From Conchiformibius steedae (GTDB lineage: Bacteria; Pseudomonadota; Gammaproteobacteria; Burkholderiales; Neisseriaceae), in contig NZ_CP059563.1 of the NCBI RefSeq assembly GCF_014054725.1, positions 1,205,749 through 1,269,748 on the forward strand: DNA of 64,000 nucleotides. The letters run 5' to 3'. This document shows, piece after piece, positions 45,664-57,060 of this stretch. Each line of letters begins with the position of its first letter. Positions within the stretch are counted from its first letter, which is position 1. The notes below the pieces were generated by a model that did no database searches, was not told where the DNA came from, and was given only the letters and a program-made list of their open reading frames with translations. A program made the translations under genes and the position numbers.

Positions 45664-46980
45664 TTAGAACGGTTGTTTTAAATCATATTTGGTGGAAACC
45701 ACTTTGCCGTACAACACCCAGCCAGCAAATACCGCCATACCGCCCCAATACATTGCTTCCATACCTGCGCCGTAAAGCGCGTAAAAGCTGTACAGGTTGC
45801 CGACAAAGGCAATCAGCGAAGTAAACACCATTTCTTTATGCGGCACCTGATTGGCTTTTTGCAGCACGATAATTGCCGACATCGACAAAATATACGGAAT
45901 CAGATTGGTGACGACCGCCAAATTCACCAAAATATCAAACTGTTTGCTCAGGCTGGGGCTAACCGTCATCAGTGCCAGCACCGTTTGCACCGAGGCAATA
46001 ATCAGCATACCCAATACAGGTGTGTTGGTGCGGCTGACTTTGCCGAATTGCGGAATAAAATAACCTTCGTCCGCGCCCGATTTAAACACTTGGGCGATGG
46101 TAAACTGCCAGCCCAGCAGTGAACCTGTACAAGACATAATCATCAGCGCAATCACGATTTGCCCTGCGGTGTGGTTAAACATGGATGCAAACACCAAGCC
46201 GAAAGGCGCGTCGGAAGCCGCCAAGGAAGCATTCGGCACAATGCCTGCCACCACATTGGTGGATGCAATATAAATCACCGCCGTAATCAAGGTACCCCAC
46301 AACACGGCAATCGGGACGTTTTTTTCAGGATTGTCCACCGCATCAGCATTGGCGCAAGCGGATTCCAAACCCAAAAACGCCCACAATGTAATGGCAATGG
46401 AAGCGGGAACGGCTTCGCTTAAAGGCATATTGTGCGGATTCCATGCCGCCGCATACATTTCGGGGCTGAACCAAAACCAGCCGAACAGCGACACGCCCAC
46501 CACAGGCAGCACCACGCCCCACACGGTCACGCTGCTGATTTTACCCGTTACCGATGCACCGCCGAAGTTTGCCGCCATGGTCGCCCACACAAACAGCACC
46601 GTACCGATGGCCACTTCTAAAGGCGACAAATTCCAGCCCATAAAGGTTTTCAGGTAGCCGACGGCGGAAATGGCAATCGCCACATTGGCAATCAACAGCG
46701 AAACGGCATAAGTGTAGTTCGCCATAAAATTGCCTGATTTGCCGAAAGAATATTCGGCATAACCGCCCATGCCGCCGCTGTTGCGGCTGAAGCGTCCGCA
46801 TTTGGCAAAGGCATACGCCAACGCCATTGAGCCGACGGCGGTAACCAGCCACGATAAAATCGACACCGTGCCGACTTGTGCCAATTTGGCAGGCAGCATA
46901 ATAATGCCCGAACCCATCATATTGACAACGGTTAGAATCGTCAGTTGGACGACACTCATTTTATTTTTAGAAACAGCCAT
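45664..46980 (-). CDS. potE: Putrescine/ornithine antiporter
   Basis: APC-family inner-membrane transporter exchanging putrescine for ornithine. The 438-residue protein is close to E. coli PotE over its whole length, including VVQLTILTVVNMMGSGIIML, SRNSGGMGGYAEYSFGKSG, LWAFLGLESACANADAV and SCTGSLLGWQFTIAQVFKSG. It shows twelve hydrophobic segments. It follows speF with an 80-nt gap containing a DUS hairpin, as in the enterobacterial speF-potE acid-response operon. Confidence 0.94.
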   Translation of the reverse strand: MAVSKNKMSVVQLTILTVVNMMGSGIIMLPAKLAQVGTVSILSWLVTAVGSMALAYAFAKCGRFSRNSGGMGGYAEYSFGKSGNFMANYTYAVSLLIANVAIAISAVGYLKTFMGWNLSPLEVAIGTVLFVWATMAANFGGASVTGKISSVTVWGVVLPVVGVSLFGWFWFSPEMYAAAWNPHNMPLSEAVPASIAITLWAFLGLESACANADAVDNPEKNVPIAVLWGTLITAVIYIASTNVVAGIVPNASLAASDAPFGLVFASMFNHTAGQIVIALMIMSCTGSLLGWQFTIAQVFKSGADEGYFIPQFGKVSRTNTPVLGMLIIASVQTVLALMTVSPSLSKQFDILVNLAVVTNLIPYILSMSAIIVLQKANQVPHKEMVFTSLIAFVGNLYSFYALYGAGMEAMYWGGMAVFAGWVLYGKVVSTKYDLKQPF

Positions 46981-47013
46981 AATTTTTTACCTTTCTGAAT
47001 GGTTACACCTAAA

Positions 47014-47046
47014 CAGGCTGCCTGAAACCTTATTTCAGGCAGCCTG
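47014..47046. terminator. DUS hairpin between speF and potE
   Basis: AGGCTGCCTGAA at 47015-47026 and its inverse at 47034-47045 form a 14-bp stem with a 5-nt loop. It lies inside the putative speF-potE operon, 15 nt after the speF stop, so it may reduce potE expression relative to speF or protect the speF mRNA end. Confidence 0.85.
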
Positions 47047-47060
47047 CATCTCGCCCGAAA

Positions 47061-49232
47061 CTATGCTTGTTCAGTATTGACTGCGTAACCGAAAGCACGA
47101 CGGCTGCCGTCTTCCTGTTCCTGCAAATACACGCCCTGAATTTCTGGTTCAAAACCCGGCAGCGAATTGATGCCTTCTTCTAATGCCAGAAAATACTGCT
47201 GTACCGCCCCGCCCCACACTTCACCCGGAACCGTACACAACACCCCCGGTGGATAGGGCAGCGCACCTTCTGCCGCCACTTTGCCCGCAATTTCACTCAA
47301 ACGCACCAAATGCACTTCATTGCGAATCAGAGCTTGCTGTGCATCGTAGGCACTCATCGCCTGACGCGGCCAACCGTCGGCGCGGAACATGGCTTTTTGC
47401 AGGTTTTTCATATCATTGCGTTTATAGAACTCGTGCATTTCGCGGCACAGACGGCGGATGGTGTAGCCACGGTAATAATCTTCATAACGCGCATACACAC
47501 TGGGCAGCACATCGCACATCAGGCTGTCGTTTTCAATATGCCGTTCAAAACGCGCAATCAAAGCGGTTAAATGCTGCAGCTTCGCCAAATTTTCAGACGG
47601 TGTCAGCAGGAACAAAATAGAGTTCAAATCGCATTTTTCGGGAACAATGCCGTTGTCGCGCAAGAAATTCGCCAAAATCGTGGCAGGAACGCCAAAATCT
47701 TCATAAGCCCCTGTTTGTACGTTAATACCGGGGGTGGTCAGCAATAATTTGCACGGGTCCACAAAATATTGGTTTTCGGCATAACCTTCAAACGAATGCC
47801 ATTTTGCATCGGGTTCAAAGCGGAAAAAGCGCAAATCATCGCAAATGGTTTCGGTTTCGTAGCTCTGCCACGGCTTGCCGTCCACCGTTTCGGGGACAAA
47901 CGGGCGAATCATTTTGCAGGTGTCCAGCATCAACTTACGCGCTTCCACGCCCACGCGCACACAATCGCGCCACAATTTGCGTCCCGCTTCGCCTTCGTGC
48001 ATTTTGGCGTTCACGTCCAAGGCGGCAAACATGGGGTAAAACGGGCTGGTAGAGGCGTGCATCATAAAGGCATTGTTAAAACGCTTGTGGTTGCAATAAC
48101 GTTTTTGTCCTTTGATGTGGCTGTCTTTTTTATGGATTTGTGAGGTTTGCGAAAATCCAGACTGCTGTTTGTGTACCGATTGGGTCACGATAATACCGGG
48201 GTCGTTTTCGTTCAGTTCCAGCAACAGCGGCGAACAGTCGCGCATCATCGGGATAAATTGTTCGTAGCCCACCCATGCGGAATCAAATAAAATGTAGTCG
48301 CACAAATGACCGATGCGGTCCACCACCTGACGGGCGTTGTAAATGGTGCCGTCGTAAGTGCCAAGCTGAATCACCGCCAAACGGAACGGGCGTTCGGCAT
48401 CGGCGCGTTCGGGCGCGACTTTGCGGATTTCGGCGCGGATATAGTCTTCGTCAAAACACGCGGCATCAATACCGCCGATAAAGCCGTAGGGATTACGCGC
48501 GGTTTGCAGGTAAACGGGGCGCGCGCCGCAAATCATCAATGCGCCCAAATGGATGGATTTGTGGTTGTTGCGGTCAAACAAAACCAAATCGTCTTTTGCC
48601 AACAGGGCGCTGGTCACCACTTTATTGGCTGTGGACGTGCCGTTGAGGACAAAATAGGTTTTGTCGGCGTGATAAACTTTGGCGGCGTGTTTTTGCGCGG
48701 CGCAGGCAGGACCTTCGTGAATCAGCAAGTCGCCCAAACGCACATCGGCATTACACAAGTCGGCACGGAACAGGTTTTCGCCGAAAAAGTGGAAAAATTC
48801 GCGCCCTGCGGGGTGTTTGGCAAAGAACTGTCCGCCTTGGTGTCCGGGGCAGTCAAAGGCGGCGTAACCGCGTTTGGTGTAGTTTTTCAGGGCGTTGAAA
48901 AACGGTGGGGCAAGCTGGGCGGCGTATTCGTCGGCGGCAGCGGCAATTTGTTTGCCGTAGTAATGGCGGCTGCCCAAACCCAGTTGAATTACGCCGCTTA
49001 ATTCGGGCAACACGGCGGCAGGTACGGCTTCATTGGGTTGCAATGCCAAGAAAACAGGCACGCCAAAACCAGAATTTTTGACTTTTTCCACCGCTGTTTC
49101 AATGTGTTCTACCGATGAAACCACTGCGCCGATATTGGTCAGGTCGCTTTGATGCAGATTGACCACTTCGTAAGCATCGGTAATAAAGCCTTCTTGAACG
49201 GAAGGACAGGCGGCAATTTTTAAGTATGTCAT
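47061..49232 (-). CDS. speF: Ornithine decarboxylase, PLP-dependent (fold type I)
   Basis: Decarboxylates ornithine to putrescine. The 723 residues match bacterial SpeC/SpeF (about 711-732): wing domain at the N-terminus, then GTSTANKVVTSALLAKDDLV, DSAWVGYEQF and the PLP lysine K355 in SVHKQQSGFSQTSQIHKKDS. The pairing with potE favours the inducible SpeF role (acid consumption, putrescine export) over SpeC. The leader upstream has alternative hairpins. Arginine or lysine decarboxylase is less likely given the sequence of the active site. Confidence 0.93.
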   Translation of the reverse strand: MTYLKIAACPSVQEGFITDAYEVVNLHQSDLTNIGAVVSSVEHIETAVEKVKNSGFGVPVFLALQPNEAVPAAVLPELSGVIQLGLGSRHYYGKQIAAAADEYAAQLAPPFFNALKNYTKRGYAAFDCPGHQGGQFFAKHPAGREFFHFFGENLFRADLCNADVRLGDLLIHEGPACAAQKHAAKVYHADKTYFVLNGTSTANKVVTSALLAKDDLVLFDRNNHKSIHLGALMICGARPVYLQTARNPYGFIGGIDAACFDEDYIRAEIRKVAPERADAERPFRLAVIQLGTYDGTIYNARQVVDRIGHLCDYILFDSAWVGYEQFIPMMRDCSPLLLELNENDPGIIVTQSVHKQQSGFSQTSQIHKKDSHIKGQKRYCNHKRFNNAFMMHASTSPFYPMFAALDVNAKMHEGEAGRKLWRDCVRVGVEARKLMLDTCKMIRPFVPETVDGKPWQSYETETICDDLRFFRFEPDAKWHSFEGYAENQYFVDPCKLLLTTPGINVQTGAYEDFGVPATILANFLRDNGIVPEKCDLNSILFLLTPSENLAKLQHLTALIARFERHIENDSLMCDVLPSVYARYEDYYRGYTIRRLCREMHEFYKRNDMKNLQKAMFRADGWPRQAMSAYDAQQALIRNEVHLVRLSEIAGKVAAEGALPYPPGVLCTVPGEVWGGAVQQYFLALEEGINSLPGFEPEIQGVYLQEQEDGSRRAFGYAVNTEQA

Positions 49233-49313
49233 AGCAAATTATCCCTTGGGTTGTGTTGAAGAAAGTAGCAATACCACGCCCCATCGTTTAAACAGAGACG
49301 TAATATTCTGTGC

Positions 49314-49363
49314 AAACGGGAATCAGTAGAAAAACGGAATCTGCCGAACACGGACACCCGTTT
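49314..49363 (-). promoter_or_regulatory. Possible attenuator in the speF leader
   Basis: On the minus strand AAACGGG (49357-49363) can pair with CCGTTTTT (49330-49337), giving a terminator-like stem with U5, or with CCCGTTT (49314-49320) further downstream. The two pairings exclude each other. A TATAAT box is upstream at 49409-49414. Stems are short (6-7 bp), so evidence is modest. Confidence 0.35.
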
Positions 49364-49601
49364 GTTAAAAGAAGTTTTTATTGATAGTGGTTTAGAGTGT
49401 ATAGCATAATTATAAAATACTTGTTCTGATGTTGTGTTGATTAGGGTCAAGAAAGGGTTCTAAAGGCAATCCATTAGGTGTTTTTTGATGTGTAATAAGT
49501 GGTAATTTTGATGTTGCTGCTACTTCGGTTTCGGGCAGCTTGAAATCTTGTTAGAATCGCCGTTTTATTTGTTTTAATGTTGTCGCCAAGGAATTTCCCC
49601 G

Positions 49602-51302
49602 ATGAAAGCCAGCCAATTTTTTATTTCCACCTTAAAAGAAGCGCCTGCCGAAGCCGCGCTGCCCAGCCACAAATTGATGTTACGCGCAGGCTTGATTAAA
49701 GCCAATGCTTCGGGTTTGTACACTTGGATGCCGATGGGTTTGCGCGTATTGCGTAAAGTGGAAAACATTGTGCGCGAAGAAATGAACCGCGCAGGGGCGG
49801 TGGAACTGCTGATGCCTGTGGTGCAAGCTGCCGAATTGTGGCAGGAAAGCGGGCGTTGGGACTTTTACGGTAAAGAACTGCTGCGGATAAAAGACCGCCA
49901 CGAACGCGATTTCTGCCTTGGTCCGACTTGCGAAGAAGTGATTACCGATATTGTCCGCAAAGAATTTAATTCTTACAAACAACTGCCGAAAAACTTTTAC
50001 CACATCAACACCAAATTCCGCGACGAAGTGCGCCCCCGTTTCGGCGTGATGCGCGCGCGTGAGTTTGTGATGAAAGATGCTTATTCCTTCCATGCCGATT
50101 ACGAATCGCTGGTTAAAGATGGTTATCAGCCTATGTATGATGCTTATTGCCGTATTTTTGACCGCTTGGGCTTGGATTACCGTCCTGTGGCGGCGGATAC
50201 GGGCAGCATCGGCGGTACAGGTTCGCATGAATTTCAAGTGATTGCCGAATCGGGCGAAGACGTGATTGCCTACAGCGACGCTTCCGATTACGCCGCCAAT
50301 GTGGAATTGGCGCAAACCCTGCCTTTAGCGGGCGAACGCGCCGCGCCAGCCGCACCTTTAAACAAAGTGTCCACGCCCAATGTTAAAACCATTGCCCAAC
50401 TGGTTGAATTTTTAACTATCCCTGTAGAAACCACCATGAAATCCATTGTGGTGGCAGGCGAAAACGAAGGCGAGCTGGTGTTGCTGCTGCTGCGCGGCGA
50501 CCATGAATTTAACGACATCAAAGCGGAAAAACTGGCGGGCGTGAAATCGCCTTTGGAAATGGCGTCGCCTGAAGCGGTACGCGCTGCCTTTGGTGCGGAC
50601 GGCGGTTCGTTGGGTCCTGTTGGTTTTACAGGCAAAGTGTATGCCGATTATGCGCTGGAAAAAGGCGCGGATTGGGTGATTGGCGCAAATGAAAACGACT
50701 GCCACTACACAGGCTTTAACTTCGGGCGCGATGCCGCCGAACCCGAATTTGTGGATTTGCGCAATGTCGTAGCGGGCGACCCCAGCCCTTGCGGTACAGG
50801 CAGCCTGAAACTGGCACGCGGTATTGAAGTGGGACACGTTTTCCAGTTGCGCGACAAATATTCCGCTGCCATGAACGCCGTATTCTTGGACAACAACGGC
50901 AAATCGCAAGTGATGGAAATGGGCTGTTACGGCATCGGCATTACCCGTATTGTCGCCGCCGCCATCGAGCAAAATCATGACGAACGCGGCATGATTTGGA
51001 CGGACAGCATGGCACCGTTTACCGCCGTGATTGTGCCGATGAACTACAAAAAATCCGAAGCCGTGCGCCAAGCCGCCGATGATTTGTACGCGCAACTGCT
51101 GGCAGCGGGCGTCGATGTGCTGCTGGACGACCGCGATGAACGTGCAGGCGTGTTGCTCAACGACAGCGAATTGCTGGGCATTCCGCACCGCATTGTCATT
51201 GGCGACCGCGGCTTGAAAGAAGGCGTGGTGGAATACACCCAACGCGCGAACGGCGAAACGCGCAGCGTAGCTGTTGCCGAAGTAAAATCATTGTTTGAAT
51301 AA
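49602..51302 (+). CDS. proS: Prolyl-tRNA synthetase
   Basis: Class II aminoacyl-tRNA synthetase charging tRNA(Pro). The 566-residue bacterial-type enzyme has motif 2 region [21 protein letters not shown]-like residues, [15 protein letters not shown], and the inserted YbaK-type editing domain at about 230-390. The motif 3 region [14 protein letters not shown] and the C-terminal anticodon-binding domain ([12 protein letters not shown]) follow. It carries an AGGCAGCCTGAA 12-mer at 50798-50809, the Kingella-type DUS. AAGGAA precedes the ATG. Confidence 0.96.
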   Translation: MKASQFFISTLKEAPAEAALPSHKLMLRAGLIKANASGLYTWMPMGLRVLRKVENIVREEMNRAGAVELLMPVVQAAELWQESGRWDFYGKELLRIKDRHERDFCLGPTCEEVITDIVRKEFNSYKQLPKNFYHINTKFRDEVRPRFGVMRAREFVMKDAYSFHADYESLVKDGYQPMYDAYCRIFDRLGLDYRPVAADTGSIGGTGSHEFQVIAESGEDVIAYSDASDYAANVELAQTLPLAGERAAPAAPLNKVSTPNVKTIAQLVEFLTIPVETTMKSIVVAGENEGELVLLLLRGDHEFNDIKAEKLAGVKSPLEMASPEAVRAAFGADGGSLGPVGFTGKVYADYALEKGADWVIGANENDCHYTGFNFGRDAAEPEFVDLRNVVAGDPSPCGTGSLKLARGIEVGHVFQLRDKYSAAMNAVFLDNNGKSQVMEMGCYGIGITRIVAAAIEQNHDERGMIWTDSMAPFTAVIVPMNYKKSEAVRQAADDLYAQLLAAGVDVLLDDRDERAGVLLNDSELLGIPHRIVIGDRGLKEGVVEYTQRANGETRSVAVAEVKSLFE

Positions 51303-51316
51303 AACTTTATTGATTA

Positions 51317-51354
51317 AAAAATCCCCTTCGTGTTTGGCTACAAAGGGGATTTTT
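51317..51354. terminator. Bidirectional terminator proS / dnaX
   Basis: A perfect 12-bp stem (51317-51328 with 51343-51354) has A and T runs outside, between convergent genes. Confidence 0.85.
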
Positions 51355-51360
51355 GTGGTT

Positions 51361-53391
51361 TTAAGCCGCCAGTTGCAAACTGCTTTCGCGCCAACGCGCC
51401 GAAAAGGTTTGCAATAAAGCCTGCACTGCCGCATCTTGTTCCAAATATTGTTTGGCTTGGGCGCGTTGTTCCAGCACAATCCGTTCGCGGTACATAGACG
51501 GCGTTTCCCAACCGCAATCATCTTGCCATGCCGTGGTACGCAGGTTTAAACCGCTGCCGTAATGCTGCCGCAAAGCGCGGATAATGCGCTCGCGGTACTC
51601 GTATTCGGGCGCGTTTTTAATGGTTTTTTCGTCCATCAATGCCAGCGTGAGTGTGTTGTTTTCTAAAGAAACCCATGCCAAATGCTGCAACATCATTTGC
51701 GCGGCAGCCACTTGTTTGCCGATGCGCGACACAATGGTAAACCAGTTTTCTGCCGTTAATTCGGGCATGGCTGCGGCGGGTGCGGGTTCTGCTGCTGGGG
51801 TATCAGCAGTAGGATTTTCTGCTGCGGTGCTTGCTTCGGTTTTAGTGTGTTCGTGAATAAGCGGGGCTTCGGCTTCGGGGGTAAAATGGCTTACGTCAAA
51901 ATCATTACCTTCATCGTCCAACCACGGCGGCGGTGCATCGTCTTCTGCCCACGGCATGGGCGGCGGACAATCGTTTTCTGCGGGTGGGGTGGACGTGGTT
52001 TCGGTGTCGGTCAACCACGGCGGTGTGTCTTCTACTTCTACCGTTTCTGCTAAAACGGGCGCAGGGGCTGCGGGTGTGGTTTCTGCAATAACAGGCGCAG
52101 CAGGGGGCAGCGGCGTGTGGTCGCGGCGGCGGATTTCCTGCGGTTTGGGCGGGGGCAAATCTTGCGGTTTGAATTGTTTGGGGGCAGGGTGGGCGTCGCT
52201 GGGACGGCGCAGCGGCGGTGCGTTTTCGGGCAAGATGGCGCGGCGTTCGGCAGTGGGTGCAGCGGCATGGTCAATATAGCCGTGAACAGGCGTATTGTCG
52301 GCAGCAAACGGCGCAAATGCTAACATCCGCAGCAGCGTCATCACAAAGCCAGCATATTCATCGGGGGCAAGCGGCAAATCCTGTCTGCCGTGTACCGCGC
52401 ATTGATAATACAGCTGGATTTGTTCGGGGTGCAGTTCTTCTGCCAAACTGTGCAATGTGTCGCGTTCGGGGTCGTCTGCCAGTGCAGCGGGAACGTGGCG
52501 CACCAGTGCCAAACGTTGCAGCAGCAATGCCAACTCTGCCAATGCGGCATCAAAGCCCACGGCATTGGCTGCCATTTCCTGCGCCTGCGCCAATAAACTG
52601 CTGCCGTCTTGGGCAATCAGCGCGTTGATGATGCGGTACAGGTGTTGTTGGTCAAGCGCACCCGTCATGCGGCGTACGTCTGCTTCGTTTACCTTACCTG
52701 CGCCCATGGCGATGGCTTGGTCTAGCAGGCTTAAGGCATCGCGCATAGAACCTGCCGCCGCGCGTGCCAGCAGTTGCAAAGCCGCGTGTTCGTAAGCAAT
52801 GCCTTCGCTGTCCAACACATGCGCCAAATGTGCCGATACCTGCTGCGGGGTCATATTACGCAACACAAATTGCAAACAGCGGCTTAATACGGTAACGGGG
52901 ACTTTGTGCGGGTCGGTAGTCGCGAGAATAAATTTAACGTGTGGCGGCGGCTCTTCCAAAGTTTTCAACATGGCGTTAAACGCACTTTTGGACAGCATAT
53001 GCACTTCGTCAATAATATAGACTTTATATTTGCCAGACGTGGGTGCGTATTGCGCGTTTTCCAGCACTTCGCGGATATTGTCTATGCCTGTGTTGGATGC
53101 AGCGTCAATTTCCAGCAAATCGGGAAAACGTCCTTGGTCAATGGCGGTACAGGCGGCGCATTGTCCACACGGCTCGCCCTGCTGCGGCGCGTGGCAGTTA
53201 AAGGCTTTTGCCAAAATACGGGCAATGGTGGTTTTGCCCACGCCCCGCGTACCAGTCAGCAGGTAGGCATGGTGCAAACGCCCTTCGGCGAGCGCGTTTT
53301 GCAGGGCTTTAACAATGTGTTCCTGCCCGACTAAATCGGCAAAGGTTTTCGGTCGCCATTTGCGGGCGAGCACTTGATAAGCGGGGGTCAT
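51361..53391 (-). CDS. dnaX: DNA polymerase III subunit tau/gamma
   Basis: Clamp-loader ATPase of the replisome. The 676-residue protein has the AAA+ Walker A GTRGVGKT (47-54), a zinc module with Cys 66, 75, 78 and 81, IIDEVHMLSKSAFNAMLKTLEEPP and the sensor region. A long Pro/Ala/Glu linker (about 385-545) leads to a tau-type C-terminal domain. I saw no slippery A-tract like that of E. coli, so a separate gamma is not evident. yebC lies about 100 nt upstream. Confidence 0.95.
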   Translation of the reverse strand: MTPAYQVLARKWRPKTFADLVGQEHIVKALQNALAEGRLHHAYLLTGTRGVGKTTIARILAKAFNCHAPQQGEPCGQCAACTAIDQGRFPDLLEIDAASNTGIDNIREVLENAQYAPTSGKYKVYIIDEVHMLSKSAFNAMLKTLEEPPPHVKFILATTDPHKVPVTVLSRCLQFVLRNMTPQQVSAHLAHVLDSEGIAYEHAALQLLARAAAGSMRDALSLLDQAIAMGAGKVNEADVRRMTGALDQQHLYRIINALIAQDGSSLLAQAQEMAANAVGFDAALAELALLLQRLALVRHVPAALADDPERDTLHSLAEELHPEQIQLYYQCAVHGRQDLPLAPDEYAGFVMTLLRMLAFAPFAADNTPVHGYIDHAAAPTAERRAILPENAPPLRRPSDAHPAPKQFKPQDLPPPKPQEIRRRDHTPLPPAAPVIAETTPAAPAPVLAETVEVEDTPPWLTDTETTSTPPAENDCPPPMPWAEDDAPPPWLDDEGNDFDVSHFTPEAEAPLIHEHTKTEASTAAENPTADTPAAEPAPAAAMPELTAENWFTIVSRIGKQVAAAQMMLQHLAWVSLENNTLTLALMDEKTIKNAPEYEYRERIIRALRQHYGSGLNLRTTAWQDDCGWETPSMYRERIVLEQRAQAKQYLEQDAAVQALLQTFSARWRESSLQLAA

Positions 53392-53446
53392 GGCGCAATT
53401 GCATAAAACGGTAAACCGCCGATTTTAACATTTTTTCTGAAAACAA

Positions 53447-53466
53447 AGCCCCCTTAATTGGGGGCT
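53447..53466 (-). terminator. Terminator of yebC
   Basis: A 7-bp G/C stem (53447-53453 with 53460-53466) with a 6-nt loop is followed on the minus strand by TTTGTTTTC, 30 nt after the yebC stop. Confidence 0.75.
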
Positions 53467-53496
53467 GGGTTGGGTCTGCGTTTATTGAATCGGAGT

Positions 53497-54225
53497 TTAA
53501 TCCAACTGCAACACAGCAGAAGTGTACACGTTTTGCACGTCGTCCAAATCTTCCAAAGCGTCAATCAGCTTTTGCATTTTTTCGGCATCTTCGCCGCTTA
53601 ACACGGTTTCGTTTTGCGCGCGCATGGTCACATCGCCGTCTTCTGATTTAAAGCCTGCTTCTTCCAGCTTGGCTTTGACTTGCGCCCAATCAGCAGGGGC
53701 GGTAATCACTTCAATCATGCCGTCTTCATCGGCGGACAACACGTCTTCCGCGCCCGCTTCCAAAGCCGCTTCCATCAGTGCATCTTCATCGGCATTGGCA
53801 AACACCAAATAGCCCTGATGCACAAAGTTAAACGCCACACAGCCGTCCGTACCCAAATTGCCACCGTTTTTATTAAACGCATGGCGTACATCAGCCACAG
53901 TGCGGGTTTTGTTGTCGGTCATACAGTCCACCATCAACGCCGCGCCGCCAATGCCGTAGCCTTCATAGCGCAGTTCTACATAATCCACGCCTTCCAAATT
54001 GCCCGTGCCTTTGTCAATGGCGCGTTGCACATTGTCTTTGGGCATATTCGCGTCCCAAGCCTTGTCCATTGCCAAACGCAGGCGCGGATTGGACGCAGGG
54101 TCGCCGCCGCCCAGCTTGGCGGCAACGGTAATTTCTTTAATCAGCTTGGTAAAAATTTTACCGCGCTTGGCATCGGCGCGGGCTTTCTTGTGTTGGATAT
54201 TCGCCCACTTACTGTGTCCAGCCAT
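53497..54225 (-). CDS. yebC: YebC/PmpR family protein
   Basis: A 242-residue member of the TACO1/YebC family, acting in translation of proline-rich stretches in some bacteria or as a transcription regulator in others. Start [20 protein letters not shown] and RIKGK-type basic residues, [34 protein letters not shown] and the acidic C-terminal domain are typical. Its upstream region is shared with the divergent atp operon. Confidence 0.94.
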   Translation of the reverse strand: MAGHSKWANIQHKKARADAKRGKIFTKLIKEITVAAKLGGGDPASNPRLRLAMDKAWDANMPKDNVQRAIDKGTGNLEGVDYVELRYEGYGIGGAALMVDCMTDNKTRTVADVRHAFNKNGGNLGTDGCVAFNFVHQGYLVFANADEDALMEAALEAGAEDVLSADEDGMIEVITAPADWAQVKAKLEEAGFKSEDGDVTMRAQNETVLSGEDAEKMQKLIDALEDLDDVQNVYTSAVLQLD

Positions 54226-54399
54226 GATTTTTCCTTTTCTACAAACAAAAAACAGGTGTGGATTTTAACACAAATTGCTTTTTGTTCCGCTGTTGCCGCG
54301 TATTTGCCCCGTTTACGCAGACGAAAAATTTAACCTTTTGAAAACAAAGTTAAGCGTAAAATTTATTTACTTTTATTTCACAAAGATTAACAAATTTCC

Positions 54400-54428
54400 T
54401 TGACGAAACAGCAAGGCTTGATTATATT
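54400..54428 (+). promoter_or_regulatory. Promoter of the atp operon
   Basis: TTGACG and TATATT are separated by exactly 17 nt, each matching sigma-70 at five of six bases. Transcription should begin near 54435, upstream of the chosen atpI start. The 170 nt before it, shared with yebC, are AT-rich. Confidence 0.75.
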
Positions 54429-54460
54429 TGCGCCAACTTTTGAAACGCAGTGTAGCCATC

Positions 54461-55694
<1,234 letters not shown>

Positions 55695-55698
55695 TTAA

Positions 55699-55971
<273 letters not shown>

Positions 55972-56029
55972 TATCCGTTTTGAATTGACAAGGCGGATTT
56001 GATTAACCCTGATACGAAGGTTAAGTAAA

Positions 56030-56500
56030 GTGAATTTAAATGCAACCTTAATTGCACAAGTCATTGTCTTCGGCATTTTGGTGTGGTTTGTGGTCAAACA
56101 CGTTTGGCCGCCCATTATGCAGAAGCTGGACGAGCGTGCCGACAAAATTGCCGAAGGTTTGGCGGCTGCCGAGCGCGGAAAAAGTGATTTTGAGCAGGCA
56201 GAGAAGAAAGTTGCAGAACTCTTGGCGGAAGGGCGCACTCAGGTTGCCGAAATGGTAGCCAATGCGGAAAAACGCGCGGCACAAATTGTGGAAGAGGCTA
56301 AAGACCAAGCCACAAGTGAAGCCGCCCGTATCGCGGCACAAGCCAAAGCCGATGTTGAGCAAGAGGTAAACCGCGCCCGTGAAGCATTGCGTGAGCAAGT
56401 AGCTGCTTTGGCGGTAAAAGGTGCAGAATCTATTTTGCGCCGCGAAGTGGACCAAAAACAGCACGCCAAAATGCTCAGTGCCTTGAAACAGGAGCTGTAA
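56030..56500 (+). CDS. atpF: F-type ATP synthase subunit b
   Basis: Peripheral stalk subunit, 156 residues. The N-terminal membrane helix [25 protein letters not shown] is followed by a long charged Ala/Glu/Lys coiled coil. The start codon is GTG. atpH begins 4 nt after its stop. Confidence 0.96.
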   Translation: MNLNATLIAQVIVFGILVWFVVKHVWPPIMQKLDERADKIAEGLAAAERGKSDFEQAEKKVAELLAEGRTQVAEMVANAEKRAAQIVEEAKDQATSEAARIAAQAKADVEQEVNRAREALREQVAALAVKGAESILRREVDQKQHAKMLSALKQEL

Positions 56501-56504
56501 GCTT

Positions 56505-57050
56505 ATGATTGAGTTCGCAACCGTTGCGCGCCCGTATGCCAAAGCATTGTTTGAGCTGGCTGAACAAAAGCAGCAAACTGAATGCTGGTTGGGCGGTCTT
56601 GCGCAGTTGGCTTGGCTGGTACAGCAGCCGCAAGTAAGCGGTTTGCTCGGTCGGGTTGATACCGATGCCGCACAAAAAGCGAACGAATTAACGGCGCTGC
56701 TTGATTGCCCCGATGCGGTCAAGAGTGCCGAATTCGGCAACTTTGTGCAGGTGTTGGCGCAGGAAAAGCGGCTGACCGTTCTGCCTGAAATTTACGCGCA
56801 GTATCAAAATTTGGTTTTGATGCAAAATCATGTCGAAAAAGCGGTTATTTATACTGCTTACGATGTGGCTGCCAAAGAGCAGGCAAAAATTGTCAGTGAC
56901 TTGGAACAATATTTCAATACCCGTTTGCAAGCATCTTTTCAAACCGATCCCGAATTGATTGGCGGTGTGAAAGTGGAAGTAGGCGATCAGGTATTGGATC
57001 TGTCGGTGCAGGCGAAACTAAACCGCCTGTACACGGCGATGACAAATTAG
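56505..57050 (+). CDS. atpH: F-type ATP synthase subunit delta
   Basis: Links the peripheral stalk to the F1 head. 181 residues, starting with the helical domain [20 protein letters not shown] and ending with the conserved [20 protein letters not shown] segment. The length is typical. A DUS core lies at 56781-56789. atpA starts 10 nt later. Confidence 0.96.
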   Translation: MIEFATVARPYAKALFELAEQKQQTECWLGGLAQLAWLVQQPQVSGLLGRVDTDAAQKANELTALLDCPDAVKSAEFGNFVQVLAQEKRLTVLPEIYAQYQNLVLMQNHVEKAVIYTAYDVAAKEQAKIVSDLEQYFNTRLQASFQTDPELIGGVKVEVGDQVLDLSVQAKLNRLYTAMTN

Positions 57051-57060
57051 GAGAGTTTTC

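Noticed and set aside
49229-49450. 73-codon minus-strand frame ending at the speF start
   Set aside because: It begins upstream of the likely -10 box and shows no similarity to a known protein; only its 3' part might be a leader peptide, noted under findings.
51361-53391. Programmed frameshift in dnaX
   Set aside because: No A6-G type slippery sequence with a following hairpin was seen in the coding strand.
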